Shown here piece after piece: positions 59,461 to 64,000 of a DNA stretch of 64,000 bases. Made by a program: the position numbers and the translations under genes. This stretch comes from Chrysogorgia sp. JL179-B06 (lineage: Eukaryota > Cnidaria > Anthozoa > Scleralcyonacea > Chrysogorgiidae): assembly GCA_035772405.1 (NCBI GenBank), contig JAYKKM010000225.1, forward strand, positions 1,925,501 to 1,989,500, in the 5' to 3' direction. How positions within the stretch are numbered: position 1 is the stretch's first letter; each line of letters opens with the position of its first letter. The notes under the pieces are model-generated. The model was not told the origin of the DNA, did no database searches, and saw nothing but the letters and a program-made list of their open reading frames with translations.

Positions 59461-59716
59461 GATTTGAAGAATTTCTCAAACACAAAGAACAAGACATTAG
59501 CAATACAAGAAAACAAAAAAATGTTTAAGATTTCCTATTACGGAAATATGTTAATGTGACAAATATGAGATGATAACAAGAACAAATTATCAAAGTCCGG
59601 ATTAAGAACAAATTATTAAAGTGCAAACAAATTTTCAAAGTCCATTTTAAAAAGGATAATAACAAGTATCCATTATTTCAGTACGGTACGTTTTCTAAAC
59701 AGTTTTTATTAATTCA

Positions 59717-60177
59717 TCAATCAGAAGAAAGTGTCACCCAACTGAAATCACTCGTTTTATATTCCTTACCGCCATACGCATACCAACAGCTGTGAGCTTT
59801 GGCTTTTCCAGGAATTTCCCCCCAATCTGTATCAGCAATTGCTGCGTAGAGATATCCAGCGCCGTATTGGTATCCGCATAGAAGTGCAAACTGAGGGGGT
59901 GAACCTGATTGGTTTCCTGATTGGTTTGCTTCAAGACCAGCCTTGGTGTACTTGGTTGTCACATAAGCGAAGTCACTAGTAACCTCGTGTTCTTCACCAC
60001 TATAGGAGTACCAACAGGTACCACCTTTTGCTTTTCCTGGAATTGTACCCCACTGAGTCTTAGCTACAGCGACCCAAAGATCTCCGGCCCCGTCGTTCTG
60101 ATATCCTAATTTTAGACCATTTTCTGGTGGGCAATGCGACTCAACGTAATCGACGAGGACATATACCTATCTGACAT
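59717..60177 (-). pseudogene. DM9 gene copy, right arm, frameshifted
   Basis: Same sequence as the DM9 gene at 32,267, with almost all codons conserved (one visible change: IPGKAK preceded by WGE instead of WGK). An extra AT after codon 5 (AGGTATATGTCC instead of AGGTATGTCC) throws the frame. In the original frame a TAG lies just upstream, so the ancestral start is lost. It would make only the second repeat from an internal start. Confidence 0.8.
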
Positions 60178-60428
60178 GGTTACTGTTTTGGAGAAAAAAA
60201 TATGATCATAATTAGTTTATTTCATATGCATTCGCTCTATCTCCTGAGATAACGAGCGTTCAATTTCAGTCAATAGACCATATTATACATATACATATTT
60301 CATTCAATAGACCATATATATATATATATATATAGAAAGGATTTAAGGTGAAGGAAAATTTCGAGTGTTGGAATACATACATTGTAAGACCAAACCGGGA
60401 CCAGTTGCGAAAAATGCAACTTAGCGGC

Positions 60429-60500
60429 CTTCCGGTAGGAATTGAACCCGCGACTCTGCGATTGCTAGTGCAGTGCTCTGACCACTGAGCTATACGGAAG
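60429..60500 (-). tRNA. tRNA-Ala(AGC)-like, array unit 1
   Basis: CTTCCG/CGGAAG acceptor, GCTC/GAGC D-arm, loop CTAGCAA (anticodon AGC), B box GGTTCAATTCC. It has two bases (TA) more between acceptor and D stem than the copies at 25.8 kb. Confidence 0.55.
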
Positions 60501-60706
60501 CCGTTGCCGAGAGCCTAGTCACGAGTTCTGTATATATGGTGGTAATGCCGGGATAAGATTCTGGGTATATTATAGGTAATATTTGGCATTTCACTCGATC
60601 AAACTACATGTTGAAAGGATTTAAGGTGAAGGAAAATTTCGAGTGTTGGAATACATACATTGTAAGACCAAACCGGGACCAGTTGCGAAAAATGCAACTT
60701 AGCGGC

Positions 60707-60778
60707 CTTCCGGTAGGAATTGAACCCGCGACTCTGCGATTGCTAGTGCAGTGCTCTGACCACTGAGCTATACGGAAG
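60707..60778 (-). tRNA. tRNA-Ala(AGC)-like, array unit 2
   Basis: Same sequence as unit 1. Confidence 0.55.
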
Positions 60779-60984
60779 CCGTTGCCGAGAGCCTAGTCAC
60801 GAGTTCTGTATATATGGTGGTAATGCCGGGATAAGATTCTGGGTATATTATAGGTAATATTTGGCATTTCACTCGATCAAACTACATGTTGAAAGGATTT
60901 AAGGTGAAGGAAAATTTCGAGTGTTGGAATACATACATTGTAAGACCAAACCGGGACCAGTTGCGAAAAATGCAACTTAGCGGC

Positions 60985-61056
60985 CTTCCGGTAGGAATTG
61001 AACCCGCGACTCTGCGATTGCTAGTGCAGTGCTCTGACCACTGAGCTATACGGAAG
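60985..61056 (-). tRNA. tRNA-Ala(AGC)-like, array unit 3
   Basis: Same sequence as unit 1. Confidence 0.55.
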
Positions 61057-61262
61057 CCGTTGCCGAGAGCCTAGTCACGAGTTCTGTATATATGGTGGTA
61101 ATGCCGGGATAAGATTCTGGGTATATTATAGGTAATATTTGGCATTTCACTCGATCAAACTACATGTTGAAAGGATTTAAGGTGAAGGAAAATTTCGAGT
61201 GTTGGAATACATACATTGTAAGACCAAACCGGGACCAGTTGCGAAAAATGCAACTTAGCGGC

Positions 61263-61334
61263 CTTCCGGTAGGAATTGAACCCGCGACTCTGCGATTGCT
61301 AGTGCAGTGCTCTGACCACTGAGCTATACGGAAG
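61263..61334 (-). tRNA. tRNA-Ala(AGC)-like, array unit 4
   Basis: Same sequence as unit 1. Confidence 0.55.
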
Positions 61335-61540
61335 CCGTTGCCGAGAGCCTAGTCACGAGTTCTGTATATATGGTGGTAATGCCGGGATAAGATTCTGGGT
61401 ATATTATAGGTAATATTTGGCATTTCACTCGATCAAACTACATGTTGAAAGGATTTAAGGTGAAGGAAAATTTCGAGTGTTGGAATACATACATTGTAAG
61501 ACCAAACCGGGACCAGTTGCGAAAAATGCAACTTAGCGGC

Positions 61541-61612
61541 CTTCCGGTAGGAATTGAACCCGCGACTCTGCGATTGCTAGTGCAGTGCTCTGACCACTGA
61601 GCTATACGGAAG
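61541..61612 (-). tRNA. tRNA-Ala(AGC)-like, array unit 5
   Basis: Same sequence as unit 1. Confidence 0.55.
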
Positions 61613-61818
61613 CCGTTGCCGAGAGCCTAGTCACGAGTTCTGTATATATGGTGGTAATGCCGGGATAAGATTCTGGGTATATTATAGGTAATATTTGGCA
61701 TTTCACTCGATCAAACTACATGTTGAAAGGATTTAAGGTGAAGGAAAATTTCGAGTGTTGGAATACATACATTGTAAGACCAAACCGGGACCAGTTGCGA
61801 AAAATGCAACTTAGCGGC

Positions 61819-61890
61819 CTTCCGGTAGGAATTGAACCCGCGACTCTGCGATTGCTAGTGCAGTGCTCTGACCACTGAGCTATACGGAAG
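61819..61890 (-). tRNA. tRNA-Ala(AGC)-like, array unit 6
   Basis: Same sequence as unit 1; the unit is cut short downstream by the (TA)n tract. Confidence 0.55.
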
Positions 61891-61941
61891 CCGTTGCCGA
61901 GAGCCTAGTCACGAGTTCTGTATATATGGTGGTAATGCCGG

Positions 61942-62180
<239 letters not shown>

Positions 62181-62229
62181 AAAAGTTTTAATATAAAATG
62201 TATATATATTAAACGTATATATATACAGT

Positions 62230-63052
62230 TGACTAAAAAGGTTAAAAATGGACGTTTCGGTCAAGATACTATCACCTTCGTCAGCGATATAAAATAGGAT
62301 GGTTCCATCAAAGTATCTGTATATAACTAGTAGTGTAGTATAGAAAGCCTACACACACAGACAAATATATATCTTAACTTTCAGTCATCCCATGAAACGG
62401 CCTACCGCCAACCAAGAAGAATTAAATAATGAAAATGATGTCATGGTCACGCTTCCATATGCCAAAGGCCTATCCAAAAAACTCAAGAGATCACTAAACA
62501 AATACGGAGTATTAAAGTAGCTCACAAACCCATCAAAACCATCGGCTCAATCTTTAGGAGACCTAAGGACAAACTTGACAGTAATTGCACAACCGGCGTT
62601 GTCTATAAAATCGGCTGCAAAGAATGTGACTGCGTTTACATCGGTCAAACCTCCCGAGCATTAAAAACTAGAATAAAAGAACACAAAAGAGCAATTTTTC
62701 ATTTGGACAAGAATTCCCTTTTGGCACAACACCACTGTCAAACACAGCACGACATTGATTTTGAAAACGTTCACTAAATAGCTAGTCGACCGTTGCAGAC
62801 AATAGGATCTGCAGAGATTGTTTTTGGAAGCATGGCTCTCCGCGCGTGAATTGAAGTCCATTAATGAATATATAGCCTTCCTTAATTCAGTTTATATTAT
62901 TCTTAACTCATAACCTGTTTTTAATATTTTTCAAAAATTTTGAATATTTAATTCCTGTCCTCTAGCAGTTTTTAGACTATTTTATATCGCTGACGAAGGT
63001 CATAGTATCTTGACCGAAACGTCCATTTTTAACCTTTTTAGTCAGAGTCAAC
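62230..63052 (+). mobile_element. Second-type PLE fragment, right-arm copy
   Basis: Mirror of 31,036-31,990, with the same inverted terminal repeats at about 62,240-62,290 and 62,985-63,035. The coding scrap (62,393-62,777) resumes at KRPTANQEELNNENDVMVTL because 161 bp of 5' sequence are deleted. GVVYKIGCKECDCVYIGQT is intact after the same frameshift. Confidence 0.75.
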
Positions 63053-63127
63053 AGTATATACATTTTACATTAAATTGTTTAAAAAGAAACATGCCTGACT
63101 GCATTAACGTTAATGTTAGGTTAATAT

Positions 63128-64000
63128 TAGGTTAACCCTGAAAGACCACAAAGATAATTTCGCCGACAACAATCCTACCTGCCGACTTATTAACCCTGCG
63201 AAAAGTGATCTCGGTAAAGTAAGCAAAGTGCTTTTAGATCAAATTAATAACACTATTAGATCTACTGTCGACGTAAATCAGAGGAGGAATACTTCATCTG
63301 TCATTGATTGGTTCAACGCCATAAACAACAAAAACAAACACTCTTTCCTGTCCTTTGATATAGTAGATTTTTATCCATCCATTACGGCGAAGAGCTGTTG
63401 GATAAAACAATTGCGTGAGCCAAGGAGATGACATCCATTCCTGATAATCATATAGCCATCATAAAGCACGTGCGTAGATCAGTGCTCTTTAGCGGAGAAA
63501 AGCCATGGATAAAGAAAAACAACTCGGGAACGTTCGACGTTACGATGGGTAGCTTCGACGGCGCGGAGATATGTGAATTAGTTGGTCTGTTCATCTTGGA
63601 AAGTTTGGCCAAACAATTCGGAGGAAATAACGTGGGTCTCTACCGAGACGACGGGTTGGTGCTTCTCGAAAACCTCACCGGCAGACTAGTAGGTAAAGGC
63701 AGAAAAGATCTGACCAAGATTTTTGAAGAATTCGGCCTAAAGATCACTGTCCAGTTGACCAAAAAATCACCAATTTTCTTGATGTCTGCATGCTCAATGG
63801 CAAACACCAGCCTTACCGGAAACCAAATGACGAGCCATTGTATGTCGACAGCCACTCTAACCACCCACCCACCAACCATCATCAAACAACTCCCTACTTC
63901 CATCAACAAGAGAATTTCATCACTTTCACCCTCTACGAAGAGGCTCTCAAACGTAGTCACTTCAACGCCAATCTACACTTCGCACCTGACACCTTACCGC
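63128..64000 (+). pseudogene. YRDDGL-type PLE RT, right-arm copy, cut by window end
   Basis: Mirror of 30,935-30,061: [34 protein letters not shown], frameshift, [26 protein letters not shown]. It shares the frameshifts of the left copy, so the element was already dead when the arms duplicated. Confidence 0.85.

Overview
This is eukaryotic, AT-rich, repeat-dense DNA, most likely from an invertebrate animal; a cnidarian is my best guess. The signs are spliced coding exons with GT/AG borders, PIF/Harbinger, hAT-like, CR1/L2-like and Penelope-like elements, tRNA-like repeats and long (TA)n tracts. There are no operons or bacterial features. Almost everything recognisable is mobile-element DNA. 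Two genes look possibly functional: an intronless two-repeat DM9 (DUF3421) lectin-like gene at 32.3 kb, and a spliced eight-exon hAT-like transposase-type gene on the minus strand at 46.1-50.8 kb, spoiled by one homopolymer frameshift.

Layout. 0-11.6 kb is a composite fold-back structure. Its ends are inverted arrays of a ~212-bp tandem repeat. Inside are a PIF/Harbinger pair (Myb-like protein plus a transposase cut in two by a ~2.2-kb insertion of hairpin elements) and a ~4.7-kb hAT-like remnant. 11.8-13 kb is a dead CR1/L2-like non-LTR retrotransposon ending in (ATTC)n. 14.7 kb has a tRNA-like gene. 15-19.8 kb holds large hairpin elements, one carrying head-to-head copies of an acidic exon. 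20.2-26.3 kb is a Penelope-like retroelement (PLE) cluster. Its two complementary half-ORFs overlap by about 66 bp and lie among shared terminal repeats (pLTRs). These pLTRs contain hammerhead ribozymes that can be drawn in full from the sequence. The cluster is followed by tandem tRNA-Ala-like repeats. 26.3-28.35 kb is a 2.07-kb near-complete palindrome. 28.4-31 kb is another PLE, interrupted by an OTU-domain element.

30-64 kb is dominated by one giant inverted duplication. The left arm, about 30.06-37.70 kb, reappears reversed at 54.96-64.0 kb and continues beyond the window. Two smaller inverted repeats are nested in the ~17-kb spacer (37.7-39.3/44.0-45.5 and 40.5-41.5/41.9-43.4 kb). Each arm carries a DM9 gene copy; the right copy is broken by a 2-bp insertion. 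The right arm has gained a six-copy array of a 278-bp repeat with a tRNA-Ala-like gene in every unit. The hAT-like gene, a 67-bp satellite and a hAT-type MITE with a perfect 8-bp target-site duplication fill the spacer.

How the parts relate: PLE reverse transcriptases are known to move hammerhead-bearing RNAs, and the (TA)n tracts repeatedly form the borders of PLE pieces, tRNA-like arrays and TA-target fold-backs. The palindromes must be shown not to be assembly artefacts before biology is built on them.
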